Under the pieces are notes generated by a model. That model did not search any database. It was given only the letters and a program-made list of their open reading frames with translations, and was not told the DNA's origin. A DNA stretch of 64,000 nucleotides from positions 14,010,501 through 14,074,500 of the forward strand of contig NC_087090.1 of the NCBI RefSeq assembly GCF_963855985.1. Reading direction: 5' to 3'. Every line of letters starts with the position of its first letter. Positions within the stretch are counted from its first letter, which is position 1. The position numbers and the translations under genes were made by a program. This DNA comes from Ostrinia nubilalis (taxonomy: Eukaryota > Arthropoda > Insecta > Lepidoptera > Crambidae). Below, piece after piece: positions 13,831 through 24,645 of this stretch.

Positions 13831-14506
13831 GTACAGTCCTCTCAACTTAAGCTGAGAATTGCATTTGTGTGAGTGCACACCGATAGTTTAGAGTGGCAAT
13901 CGGCTTGAAGCGCGGCGCGTCCCGCGCATGGTTTATTATAGCAAGCGGCCTGAAGCGCGGCGCGTCCGCCACGCACCGCTTCCTTGTCGCTCACATACTT
14001 CACTTCACCCCCGGTACTGGTAGCAGATACGTCTATTTTATGTAATTGTGTTCCAAATATTAGTGAAATGGCTCCTACTGTAAGTGAATTTCCTGTACGA
14101 AATCCATTAAGCAGCCAAGTGAAAGAAATTTTATGCAAATTGAATACGTATTTTAAAGGTGTGAACGAAAAGTTTTTAGTCTGTTTTTATTTTGTAATTT
14201 TATAAAGTTTGTCTTTTTGTTGTATTTTGTAAGGCTGGCTGGACGCCCTCTCTATAAACGGTGCTCGCAGAATATCAGCGTCGAGGTACTTCGTGCCTTG
14301 GCATATGCTGAGCGAGGACCTGTTTTTATTTATTTATTTATTTAAAAGGATGTGTCAAGTGTCGTTACATCGGCCCAATTGGTAGCAAGTGTTTTATAGA
14401 CTTCCTTTTAATAAAACATAATTTTAATTGTACGTGTTTTACTAACGGTACTTTTGGCGATCACTCACACAAATGCAATTCTCAGCTTAAGTTGATAGGA
14501 CTGTAC
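13831..14506. mobile_element. Non-autonomous TIR element, 676 bp
   Basis: Ends GTACAGTCCTCTCAACTTAA (continuing through GCTGAGAATTGCATTTGTGT) and the matching inverse ending at ATAGGACTGTAC give about 45-bp TIRs. Inside, a GC-rich motif GAAGCGCGGCGCGTCC occurs twice (about 13906 and 13952), and a LINE tail fragment sits at 14234-14345. No transposase. Confidence 0.8.
14234..14345 (+). repeat. LINE/SINE 3'-end fragment with ATTT tail
   Basis: CTTGGCATATGCTGAGC followed by (TTTA)n at 14326-14345. The same core appears inverted at about 29570-29590, inside another tailed insertion. Confidence 0.5.
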
Positions 14507-14896
14507 CCCGCACCAAAAACTCCGATTTGACACCGATCAAAAATACACGGGCATAGGTAGATACAGAATAGAAGCTCTTTCTTCATACATTACTGCCTAT
14601 TATTTTAATAGAACCTTGATGTCGGTGTCATTTAACGCAGGCGTAAAGGTATTTAATAAAAATAACAAAATCCATGAACATTTTGTACGGGACAAAATTT
14701 TATTTTATTTTTCGTAAATTTTCTAATGCTTTTGTCGGTTCAGTCGTTCTCGAAATTTGAACAAACCCGACTTTATTACAAGCTTTTATTTAGCTTGCAA
14801 TTTATGATGTATGTAGGTAATTACATAAATGTTTGTTCGGGTGGAATCTTGCAAGCTGAATTAGTTAGACCAACTTCCTGACGACAACTAGGCTAG

Positions 14897-15170
14897 ATGA
14901 CAAAATTTCAATTATTTGTCCGTCAGACAGATAATTAGAAAATATTAGACTCATATTTTTTATTTTCTTTCATAATTAAATAATAACAGTGCTACATCGA
15001 GTTGAAATGGCGCGATACGCCACGCTTGAGTAGAAGTTTTACTCAAATGTGACGTCACGCGAGATTTCAACTCAATATAATACTGTAATTATTCGATTAT
15101 GGAAAAAGTTAAAAAATATGAGTCTAATATTTTCTAATTATCTGTCTGACGGACTAAATAGAATTTCGAT
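14897..15170. mobile_element. Palindromic MITE, GTCCGTCAGACAG family, copy 1
   Basis: TIRs run from ATTTGTCCGTCAGACAGATA through AAAATATTAGACTCATATTT and its inverse (TATCTGTCTGACGGACTAAA). A nested inner palindrome is around TCAAATGTGACGTCACGCG. About 270 bp. Confidence 0.8.
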
Positions 15171-16339
15171 TTCATTACCCAGTCATCATCCCTATTGGAA
15201 CGCATTAGTACCTAGTATTGTCTATGGCCTAAAAAAGCAAATGTTTCTGCTTTTGTCTATTGTCATTCTCTCTGTGTCACTTATGAAGAATAAACTGAAA
15301 ATGTATTTGTCTTTTTATTAGAAATCCTTCATCAATTGATTGAGTTAAAATTTCGGATATACATGTAATTCGGGTGACAATGCAATATTGTGATGACATG
15401 GAGCTGATCTGATGGTAGAGCTGGAATGCCAGTGGCCCCATAGCAACTCCGGGATTAAACGATTCCATCGAGTTTAGGCTCGTTTGATTTGTATTTATTT
15501 ATTATTATACCTAAATAAAAAATAAAATAAAATAAAAATAAATAATTTCATTACAATTTTCTAAAAATGCACAAAAACTTAAAAATCTTGAAAACGGTGA
15601 TATTTTTACTGGGGTCAAAATTGGACGTTAGGGAGACCATGGCGAGGCCTATCGATGGTTGAAGGGTTATCCATTGTTTTTGGGACACCCTGTATAAGCA
15701 AGTACCTAATGTTATGTAAGTACGCTACTTTGAAAATCATGAAGTAATTACGAAGATATGATGCGATGAAATTCCGCGTGACGACACAAATCGCCACATT
15801 TTTAAGCATGCCATGCCGTCATGTGCCTCATCTTCTGAACTTTGGTGCGCTTCATCTCTTTAAATTTTCATAAGTTTAAAAATGTGAAAAATACATTTAG
15901 AGTTTGTTTTTGGTAAGTTCACCGACGGACTAATTCAAACTATTGCTACTTTCTTGCTTTATCCACGAAACATCCCTATTCTTCGAAATTATTACGATCT
16001 ACAAACGGAAAATCTCTGCTACTACGCCGCAGTAAATTCCCCATCATAAATAAAAAGATTTTTTTTAAAACAAGCTCTTGTATGCTAATAATTTTGGTTT
16101 CATGACATGCTCCTAAAATTCATCACCTTATAAGAGGATTTCAGTTTTTATCTGCGAAACTTTTTAATAATATAGGTACGTTTCATGGTTTGGTAATTTA
16201 GGGAAGTTTATTTGCACTTAACATGAAAAATATGGTATCAATGTACTGTGTACCTATGCACCTTCAGTGGCAACAACAAGGTCTACTGAGTACCTATAGT
16301 CTACTAAAGGCATGAAATAGATTAATTTCACTAAAAATT
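15171..16339. other. Upstream noncoding stretch
   Basis: Contains a lone TIR-like edge GGGACACCCTGTATAAGC at 15686. No gene seen. Confidence 0.5.
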
Positions 16340-16765
16340 AAAACCAACTCCAAAACGACTCACCAAAAGGTAGGCTGCCACCGACTCCGAAAATGGCTAA
16401 TTTTGTAATCAGTATCCAAATTATTTAATAAGCTCTATAGAACAATTCAATACCACTTTATCTTAATTTTGTTTAATGTGACAGGAGGCAAACGAGCAAA
16501 CGGATCACCTGTTGGTAAATGATTATCGTCGCCCATAGACACCCGCAGACCCAGGGGCGTTACAGGTGTTATTTTTAATTGTGGTATTTTCGCGAAGAAA
16601 CATATTGAAAATATAAATTGTTTTCTTCACGTAAATCGATGAAGTTACAGATTCTGACTAGCTCCTAATTTGGATACCGATTGCAAATGCCTAGTAAATA
16701 AATAACGTAATAATTTTTCTACTTGTATTTATCTAGTGCAGTTGTTTTGGAGTCAATTATAGTTT
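16340..16765. repeat. Possible TIR element, AACCAACTCCAAAACGAC ends
   Basis: AACCAACTCCAAAACGAC at about 16342 and GCAGTTGTTTTGGAGTCAAT at about 16738 are imperfect inverse copies, with a second inverted pair GTATCCAAATTA / TAATTTGGATAC inside. Eroded. Confidence 0.45.
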
Positions 16766-16888
16766 TTTTACACTAATAGATTCTATTCAGGTAGAAAATA
16801 GCGTCTGAGCGCGTCATAATTCAATTGTATCATCTGACTGCACGTACTCTATGAACAATTCTGACATAAAATCTATTGTCGAACAAAA

Positions 16889-17015
16889 GCTGGGTTGCAC
16901 CATCTTACTTCAACTTTGACAAGCGTCAAAAGTCTGTCTAACTCCATACAAAAAACACCGGTTATCGCCAAAGCTACGGTCAAAGTTAGGTCACGTCAGG
17001 TGGTGCAACTCAGCC
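16889..17015. mobile_element. MITE, GGCTGGGTTGCACCA family, copy 2
   Basis: Left end GCTGGGTTGCACCATCTTAC, right end TGGTGCAACTCAGCC, with the shared interior AACACCGGTTATCG. About 127 bp. Confidence 0.8.
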
Positions 17016-18039
17016 AAAGAAAAAATTCATTTTGATCGCTAATGTCAGTTTGCAGCGAGTGACACAACCTCCCCGTCTGAAGGCCAGCGGCCGACTGCCG
17101 CCCGCACCCCGCGAAGGCCCCCTCAACAGCAAAACGTTCGGAATTTATCAAAAGTAAAATTTATGAATGAAAGTAATGTTCGATTGAAAAACGCAACGTG
17201 TCATTTAAAAAGATTAAAGAATTCCTAATCTATTCGTGCAAAAATCTTTTAAATTAACATAGCCGTTTTGGAGGAGTAGGGAATTTAAGTAAAAAATCGA
17301 TGTCCCGTATTTATTTTTTTAATCCAAAACAAAGAGACGTAGCGAAAATTCAAACGTCACAAATGTAGTCCTTGAACTGTTGTATAACATATATTTTTTT
17401 CAAATATTTCTATCCAGCAGTAAAAGAGGAGTAGGCTTTACAAAATGCCCATTTGGCGCGGATTGAGGACTCTAATCGCCTTAAGTGACAATGGCGAAAT
17501 CATGATTCTCAAAACCAAGTCGTGGCCAAAATAAAAGAAGAAGAAGAAGAAGAAGTACCTACAGTCAGCGTCAAATAGTTCGTGTTATCCAAAGTAGTCA
17601 AACTTACTTCATTATACTACTTAGTTTCACCACAAAATATAAATTGTGGTTTGACTATACATACTTATCTTTAAACTCTCTCAACTTTAGTAAACACTAA
17701 AATAAAACCACATTGCTTCAAATACCGCGTTGTTTCTCTGAAAAACCGCTAACTATACTGCCAAACTTTGAGAAGGGTTTCATTTGAACTTACATTATTA
17801 ATAACACATTACAGTTTCAGACGGGTTATAAACTAACGATTTCCGAGATTAAATAATAAACTTACTCAAAAGACATACCAACCGAATTGAGAATCTCCTG
17901 CTTTTTTAAGTCGGTTAAAGATATTGAATAAACAAATATGTTTCTCATTCTCTTGATCGCTTCATAGCGATAAGACCGCCTGAATTATGCTGTATCTTTT
18001 GAGTATTTCTTTCTTTTCTTGTTTTGTGTGGTGTATAGT

Positions 18040-18147
18040 CAGCGTCAAATAGTTTGACAACCAAAGTGGCCAAAAAGTGGAGAACACACCCATAGTCTGA
18101 TTGTAATAAAGACGTGGGTGTCACGAACTATTTGACCCTGACTGTAC
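18040..18147. mobile_element. MITE, GTCAGCGTCAAATAGTT family
   Basis: Inverted ends AGTCAGCGTCAAATAGTTTG and CGAACTATTTGACCCTGACT around an interior of about 70 bp. A partial left end is also present at 17562-17590. Confidence 0.65.
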
Positions 18148-18588
18148 AATAAAATATATTCTCATTACATAAATAAAGTTATATTCTAGGTCCAATAATC
18201 CGTGATCTCGAGGTTATTAAACTAATAAATTAATTACTTACATTATACCTACTAAATCTTGATAAACCCAATTTTACGCGTTTCAGCCCGGATTACGCGG
18301 CTTTTGGTTCGTTGCTGGTACTTATTTTATTATTATGTGGAAGCTAGGCTTTAAAACTTTCAAGGCTAATATTTATGAAAGCTCATTTAACATGAAAAGT
18401 GTGAGACTAAAGAAAATTTGAGCCTGCTCATAAAGCTTTTTAACTAAGCTAAAGTAAGTTTGCCTTGGTGTAATTTTTTCATAAAATGTAGGTACTGTTG
18501 CGAAACACAAGTTTCTTTTTGAGTTACTTACTTCAGTTTTCATTGAAGTATGTCACGTATTGAATAATTCACTTGTTTGTTTGTCATA

Positions 18589-18706
18589 GGCTGAGTTGCA
18601 CCGCCTAACTTTGACCGTAACTATAACGATAACCGGTGCTTTTTGTATGGAGTTTGACAGATTTTTGAAGTTTGTCAAAGTTAAAGTAGGATGGTGCAAC
18701 CCAGCC
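18589..18706. mobile_element. MITE, GGCTGGGTTGCACCA family, copy 3
   Basis: Ends GGCTGAGTTGCACCGCCTAA and GATGGTGCAACCCAGCC; the interior carries TAACTATAACGATAACCGGT. It lies 24 bp from the next TIR element (18731). Confidence 0.8.
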
Positions 18707-18730
18707 TTAGTTGATTTTGAAATTAATGAT

Positions 18731-19472
18731 AGATCGCCCGGAGTCCTGCCAGCAGGACTTAAAGTACTTCCGGTAGGACGCAAAATTAAAAGATCACAGT
18801 TTCGTAAGTATACATTGTACAAATTTCAAATTTACACGAAAAAATAGAGTGTTTCTCTCTCTTTCACCCAATAGTGCCCAAGATCGAAAAACGCGACTAA
18901 CCGTTAGTCGGAGCCCGATGGCGCACGAGTATACACGGGGGCAGCGCGTTCGCGCTCGCGCGACACATTTTGACGCGCCGGGCGTGGAGTCGGCAACATT
19001 TTGGCGATAATATTATAATGAATGTGAAGTATTCCAGCCTAATCAAACATTTATAATTTATTTCTTGTTTTTGTTTTTAATTTGTAGTGTATTTGTAAGT
19101 GATAGGTGTAATTTCTAATACAAAGTGACGTACCAAAGTAATTAATTTAAAGTTCCTTATTATAGTTCCTATTAGTTAAGTTGAAAGAAGATAAACAAGT
19201 TTATAATATATTAAGAAAAGTAAAATACTGGTTAAACAAAATGATTCTACGACATGACTTTTTATTTAATAAACACTAACCAAGTGTTTACTACTTCTGG
19301 TGAGGATGAGTTCAAATTTGAAGGTCACCGTACTGCTGGAAGGACCAGCAAGCAAACACGTACAAATTGCGTACTGCGGGCAGGACTTGCGATAATCTTC
19401 TGGCAGGACGTTTAGAACAAAAGACCAGTCCTTCCAGAAGAGCTTCCAGCAGGACAAAGCACCGGGCGATCT
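18731..19472. mobile_element. Non-autonomous TIR element, AGATCGCCCGG ends
   Basis: Ends AGATCGCCCGGAGTCCTGCC and TTCCAGCAGGAC...CCGGGCGATCT are inverted. The interior has several CCTGCCAG/CAGGAC motifs and a CpG-rich patch (18950-19000). About 742 bp, no transposase frame. Confidence 0.75.
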
Positions 19473-20222
19473 ATTTAAACCAAATGGTAGAGAGCGCTCT
19501 TTTACAATAGGTGTTTTTATCACTAAGCTCTCACCCTACTTACCTTAATATTCTATAATAATATCTCGTAATCTATTTTTGTTATTGTCTGAACATTATC
19601 TCCAAAACTTAGTTAACTTTATCACTAAAATTTAACTTCAATCAAAGCAATTAGTGTTATTGTTAAATTCTCCAAAGGCGAACTAGTCCAGCTTCATCGA
19701 TCTAACAGATTGTCAATTATTGGATATCGTCTACAGACGAAGTCCTGGCTTAATTAATTCAGGCCCAATTCGACGAAATTTATTTAAGATATGGTTAAGA
19801 TTAAAAGTTGCTCAGCTATGGATTAGGCAAAGATGTCAGCTTTAATTAAACCCGTTATGACGGGCTTCATAAAGTACAAACAAAACTCGTTAATAAGTCT
19901 TATTTTCGAAAGTAAACACATTCCTAATATTAGATAAGTTATTCTTTGTTTATTTTGTAAACAAGAAGTTTATGCTGCTCTTATTAAGTAAACAGTCTTA
20001 TTTTGGAATACGACAAACGATTTCTATTAAAATTCTTAATACCTACCAAATTAATAAGACCTGAAGTTAAATTCATTCGGTTTTGGAAATATTATTACGA
20101 GTATTTATCATTTTATTTTCCTTTGTCCAGGGGTAGTAGGTACTTACATGTGATGCTAATTTTAATGTATGAATCAAAAACTATAAATCTATCAAATATG
20201 TATTACATTGTGTCACTGGAGG

Positions 20223-20353
20223 GTTAATTTTAAGTGATTAAATTGCACGTCAACACAAGTTCCAAGTTAAAATTGGGTAAACAACTGAATTTTCACTTGC
20301 AATCTTGCTACTAAATTCTGTGTTTACATGCAATTAATCACTTAAAATTTAAT
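20223..20353. repeat. Short inverted-repeat element
   Basis: TAATTTTAAGTGATTAAATT at the left and AATTAATCACTTAAAATTTA at the right are inverse copies about 80 bp apart. A possible MITE; no second copy seen. Confidence 0.5.
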
Positions 20354-20366
20354 TACATACCTACTT

Positions 20367-20400
20367 GAAAGAAAGAAAGAAAGAAAGAAAAAATATTTAT
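20367..20400. repeat. (GAAA)n microsatellite, probable retroposon tail
   Basis: GAAAGAAAGAAAGAAAGAAA followed by AAATATTTATTAC, like the start of the insertion at 29397. Confidence 0.6.
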
Positions 20401-21274
20401 TACTTAACTCCTTAATACGTGTAAATCAGCCTTTACTAATAAGCCACAAATTACACACATTAAACATATTCCTAGTCCCCTTTTACCCCATGATTATCTA
20501 TCAGCTGATAGTTATGTCCCCCATAGGCAACACAGATAGCCTTCTGATTACCTAATCAGAATTAAATCGGGAGTGGCCGGCCATTGCGATCAATTAAGCA
20601 GGCATTATCCCATACCACTGCAATCAATGGTATACACGTGGAAACGTCGTTTAATCAACTAATGAAGCTACTGCCGAGCACTAATGTATCAATCTGTGGT
20701 TGTATTAACAGCACTCTGAAACTCCTGGAAATCAATCTAGATAGATTGATTATAGAAGTAGATACTTCTAACAAGTTATTGTATTTGGCATTGGATATAG
20801 GGTTGCCAGGTGTTTGGCTTTTTACGGTCTTGTCCGGCCAAATATTGGCTTTCTAGCTTTTGTTATTTGGCTGCCGTGCTAGGCGAAAGTCGAGGTGAGC
20901 TATGACACTAATTCTATGAATTCTAAATATGACACAGAGTCCGGCTTTTGTGGTTTTGGACCTGACAACCCTAATTGGGTATAATGGGAAGAGGAAGTGT
21001 TGCCATTTCTTTCATGAATAGGAAGAAATCTTTGTATCTCTTTGCTCTGACTGCATTTTGGCGAGGTGGTTTAATTTCACGATGAGTATACCTACGGTTA
21101 ATAAAATTCAATGTGACGCCACGATATAAAACTATATCATATCCTTTACTAGCCCGACTAGGGTGTACATAGTTTTAAATAAAACACCTTCCAACAAATA
21201 GTAACGCACTGCTGAATTAAAAACTTTTTCATTGAGAAATATACCTGATAAAAATACCTCTACTTACTCTTAAA

Positions 21275-21480
21275 TCTATATATATAAAAGAAAGTCGTGT
21301 TAGTTACTCCACTTATAACTCAAGAACGGCTGAACCGATTTAGGTAGCTGAAAATTGTCAGGGAGGTAGTTTAGAGCCAGGAGAAGGACATAGGATACTT
21401 TTTATCCCGTTCGAAATTAAAAAAAAAGTCTGCTTATTTATTGCCATTATGGCGGAACAAAGTTCGCCGGGTCAGCTAGT
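21275..21480 (+). mobile_element. Lep1/Helitron-like non-autonomous element, copy 1
   Basis: Starts CTATATATATAAAAGAAAGT, contains GGCTGAACCGATTTAG, and ends TTCGCCGGGTCAGCTAGT after a GGCGGAAC...GTTCGCC hairpin. That layout fits a 3' Helitron end. Nearly identical to 35236-35432. Confidence 0.75.
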
Positions 21481-21762
21481 AGTAGATAATGAGTTATGCA
21501 GAAAATGTTACCTTAATAGATCCTAAGGCAGATGCTCATGTTTCCATAATGATGATATTAGAATAACATTAACTTAGCACACTAGACGCGCCTAGTAGTG
21601 TGATAGACTCCGCTGATGGCTGTTTAGCCTCGTCTATTAGTTTATAGCGATTATTAAGTATCTATTGCTATAGAAACTGGTAGAAACTGTAGTCAAAGAT
21701 ACTTAATGAGATTACTTTATAAAAAAATTGAACTAAGTATTAACATTCATTTGGATTTACGC

Positions 21763-21906
21763 CCGTATTCACAAACGATACTTGCTTAAGTGAAGCAGCA
21801 ACTAGAACACACAGCGTTGAATAGAGCTCTGTGATTTGTTCGTGTGTCACCCTGTGCGTCCATGCGCACTTTGAGACCTCATAGTAATGTTTGTGAATAC
21901 GGGCGT
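21763..21906. mobile_element. PIF/Harbinger-like MITE, CGCCCGTATTCACAAAC family
   Basis: TIRs CGCCCGTATTCACAAACGAT and ATGTTTGTGAATACGGGCG. It is flanked by TTA on both sides. The uninterrupted site GGATTTAGCC is present in the right direct repeat (24013 region), which proves the boundary and the 3-bp duplication. Related copies are at 42395 and 4135. Confidence 0.85.
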
Positions 21907-22053
21907 TAGCCTCGTTGGTTCGGGCTGTTGATCAGTATGGAGATGTATAAAAGTGCGCACATTACTCCGATTTGGTATCGGCCGATTCTTCATACAAATT
22001 AAAATCAGGCCCAACTATCGGCCAACTAAAAGTTAGTGGTCCGCGCCTAGACT
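21906..22053. mobile_element. MITE, AGTTGGCCGATAGTTG family, left copy of a long direct repeat
   Basis: Reverse orientation, CGGGCTGTTGATCAGTATGG to AAAAGTTAGTGGTCCGCGCC. Together with TAACATTCATTTGGATTTA (21739) it is repeated at 23993-24161 on the other side of the RTE element. Confidence 0.75.
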
Positions 22054-22148
22054 TCATCATCATCATCACTTCAGCCACAGGACGTCCACTGCTGAACATA
22101 GGCCTCCCCCAATGACTTCCTCATCGCACGGTTGGTAGCTGCCTGCAT
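22054..22148 (-). pseudogene. RTE LINE 3' end (part beyond the hAT)
   Basis: The minus strand encodes AATNRAMRKSLGEAYVQQWT then SCG and stop, followed by a (GAT)n-type tail seen as TTCATCATCATCATCAC on +. This is the C-terminus and tail typical of lepidopteran RTE LINEs. It continues at 23835-23988. Confidence 0.85.
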
Positions 22149-23834
22149 TAGGGTGTCCCTTATTTTTCAAAGTTTTAAATTTGTAACGCATAGGTCTTAG
22201 TTTTGTTTGTTTGCCTCTAAAACACTCGTAAATAAATTTTTACCTTATTTGGAGTACGATAACCCGTGCCGACTTGCATCGAAACATGTTGCGCGGCAGT
22301 AGCGGTGCGTATTCGCGGTGTTTATCATTTGTTCTCAATTAATCTCGTGATTAACACCTATTGTTTGACATTTAGAAGATGGCTGTCGAATTAAGAAGCA
22401 ATAAAAAAAGTATTTTCTTAGTCGGGGACGTTTTATCAAATAATAGGCACTAAGTTACCGTTAATCGTCAAGTTTTTGCAGTATTTTTTAACATATTTTG
22501 CGAAGTTAATTAAACGTTATTGAAAGCTCTAATCTCATCATTCGGGAGTGTATTATATTTTGGGAAAAGCTATAAATCCTACCAGAGCCTAACTGTGTAA
22601 AAAAACTTGTGTATCTTCACCCTGCTTGAAGGGAATTGCAAGAAAAAATATTTAAAAAATTCAAGATTTATAAGCGCCGCGGTGAGGAGGATTTAAAAAC
22701 AAACAAAATATTTTAACAAAAGCAAATAAAACCAAGGCGTCCAGAGTGTTAAGGTGTAGACAAAAAGTTAGTTAAGAAAGTAGAAAGTGCAAGACAAAGA
22801 AAATTAAATAAATAAAAAATAGAGCAAATATGTTTCGGAGGTTTGTCGTCATCTCTTACTACGCAAGATTCTATACAAACGCAAGGACATCACGACCAGC
22901 TTACCAGCTCTGAGGAAAGCCTTAAGGAACTCTTGACATCCACTTTCCAAGAGGTATATGAGAGTTTTGACAAATTGATTTCCAAAGCAGCCCTGAGTAA
23001 GTTTAGTCAACATCTTTGGTACTTCATATCAGAAGAAATTGCCATTTAATCACTCTTTGATGATGAAGGTAATGAACAAACACCGTCAATATTGTAGTAA
23101 AAGTACAAAGAGAGAGTATGTATGATTCTGGGAAGAGATACATTCCATCTGAAGAAGGTATGATTATTTCTATGGTAAATAGGACTTTGTACTAATTTTT
23201 ATCCTGTTTTTAATGAATTGATAATAATACTGCCTTATTTATTGTTGCTGGAAAACCATTGAGTGGTTTTTTGTCTGTCAAGAGTATAAATTTATTTTCT
23301 CGATTGAAAATTGATAATAATTTCCCCCTGAGACACATTTCTATATGAGATAAAGATGTTGCCTATTTAAAGGCAAAAAAGTGCTTCTTTAAGGGTAGTT
23401 AATGATACAGCTGAAAGAGCTATAAAGCTTATGCAAGATTTTCATGGTTTGATCACTGCAAAGGAAGAGCAAAAGCTTTTTTTGCTACGCACAGTGTAGC
23501 AAAAATCAGGCCAATATTCAGGAGCATGGAAATCTGTATCCAGAATGTAAAAAAGGGTCCCTCAAAAGTAAAATATATTGTCTGATCTGTAATGTTATCT
23601 TCTTTTTATAAATATTTTATAAAAAATAAATATTTTAATTGATTTAGCTACATAACGAAAGGGGTAAAACCAGCATTTTTCAAAATCTTCAGAGCTAAGT
23701 CGGCACGGGTTAATGTGGACGTAGGATGATGAAATTTTGTATTTAAGTATGTCTGAGTAGTACGAAAAGAAATAGAGGGTATGCATTTCAATATCTAAAA
23801 AAAATTTTTTTTCGGCCATATAAGGGACACCCTA
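22149..23834. mobile_element. hAT-like transposon inserted in an RTE LINE
   Basis: TIRs TAGGGTGTCCCTTAT and ATAAGGGACACCCTA are flanked by the 8-bp duplication GCCTGCAT (22141-22148 and 23835-23842). An 8-bp duplication and TAGGG ends fit the hAT superfamily. Length 1686 bp. Coding remnants lie inside. Confidence 0.88.
22843..23500 (+). pseudogene. Decayed transposase-like coding remnant in the hAT element
   Basis: Frame 22843-23049 reads ESLKELLTSTFQEVYESFD and FSQHLWYFISEEIAI. A later segment (about 23398-23490) reads VNDTAERAIKLMQDFHGLIT and AKEEQKLF in another frame, so the gene is shifted and interrupted. The AERAIKLMQDF block resembles a protein type I have seen in insect mobile elements, but I cannot name its domain. 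Confidence 0.55.
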
Positions 23835-23988
23835 GCCTGCATCCAGCGCCTTCCTGCTACCTTTATCAGGTCGTCGGTCCACCTTGTGGGTGGACGTCCC
23901 ACGCTGCGTTTTCCGGTACGCGGCCTCCATTCCAGAACCTTGCTGCCCCATCGGCCGTCAGTTCTGCGTACTATGTGCCCTGCGTATT
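23835..23988 (-). pseudogene. RTE LINE ORF2 C-terminal fragment, upstream part
   Basis: The minus strand encodes VRRTDGRWGSKVLEWRPRTG and VGRPPTRWTDDLIKVAGRRW then MQA, a classical RTE tail. The frame runs directly into 22148 once the hAT and one duplication copy are ignored, so the hAT broke an intact frame. The 5' end is truncated at about 23990. Confidence 0.85.
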
Positions 23989-23992
23989 AGGT

Positions 23993-24161
23993 ACTAACAT
24001 TCGTTTGGATTTAGCCAAGTTGGTTCGGGCTGTTGATCAGTATGGAGATGTATAAAAGTGCGCACATTACACCGATTTGGTATCGGCCGATTCTTCATAC
24101 AAGTTAGAATCGGGCCCTACTATCGGCCAACTAAAAGTTGGTGGTCTGCGCCTAGGCTTAG
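23993..24161. repeat. Long direct repeat (right copy) flanking the RTE insertion
   Basis: CTAACATTCGTTTGGATTTA continues through GGTTCGGGCTGTTGATCAG and the Tc1-like-free MITE interior to TGGTGGTCTGCGCCTAGGC. It matches 21739-21762 plus 21906-22053. The left copy abuts the RTE 3' end and this one abuts its 5' break, as expected for a very long target-site duplication. Confidence 0.75.
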
Positions 24162-24377
24162 TTGTGGATTAATGTAAGTTACCTTTGTGGGCATCATGGA
24201 GTGAAAAACCTCATGTAGGCAGGCCTTTTTTACGTCGAAGGTGTGGTCGATGGGGACGGCCAGTGGGTTATAATGTGGGACTCTCCCTGCCTACCCACCA
24301 AAGGCGGGGCCTACCCGCTAAAACCCGATGGTTTCCACTAGAGCCCAAAGAAACGGAGCCGCGAGTTATTGTCTAAA

Positions 24378-24505
24378 GGCAGGCCTAGTCCCACTAGGTG
24401 GAACGACGATCTCGTAAAGTGCGCCGGTTCTTAGCACCTTATTGCGAGCAACGCAGGGGTGGTCGTTGTGAAAATCCTTTGTCCAACAGTGGACCTCTTT
24501 TGTTT
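24378..24505 (+). pseudogene. RTE LINE 3'-end remnant
   Basis: CCCACTAGGTGGAACGACGA to TCCAACAGTGGACCTCTTTT corresponds to the PTRWxDD...VQQWTSF tail, with stops and shifts. It ends about 40 bp before Ndae1 exon 1. Confidence 0.6.
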
Positions 24506-24544
24506 ATGAAATAATATTAAACTCACCTGTTTACTTGTTCGCAG

Positions 24545-24645
24545 GCCGTGGAATATGGAGACCAGGGCTGATGATGAAGAGGCTCCCACTGACCCAGCTG
24601 CGAGGAAACAAACCCATCACGATTACACTGAACAGGATTTTGAAG
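24545..24645 (+). CDS. Ndae1: Ndae1 coding exon 1 (start codon)
   Basis: The acceptor TTCGCAG ends at 24544. The ATG is at 24555, with A at -3 and G at +4. It encodes [14 protein letters not shown] and continues to QDFE, leaving phase 1 at a GAAG|GTTCGT donor. The acidic EEAPTDP and the closing EQDFEG match the start of NDAE1/NBC proteins, where the next conserved block is [14 protein letters not shown]. Because an acceptor precedes the ATG, the transcript must have at least one upstream exon; I could not identify it in 1-24544. The donor is not perfectly canonical but gives the only frame that joins exon 2. Confidence 0.88.

Noticed and set aside
13842..14138. 98-codon minus-strand frame
   Set aside because: Lies wholly within a non-autonomous TIR element, and its repeated residues come from the doubled GC-rich motif.
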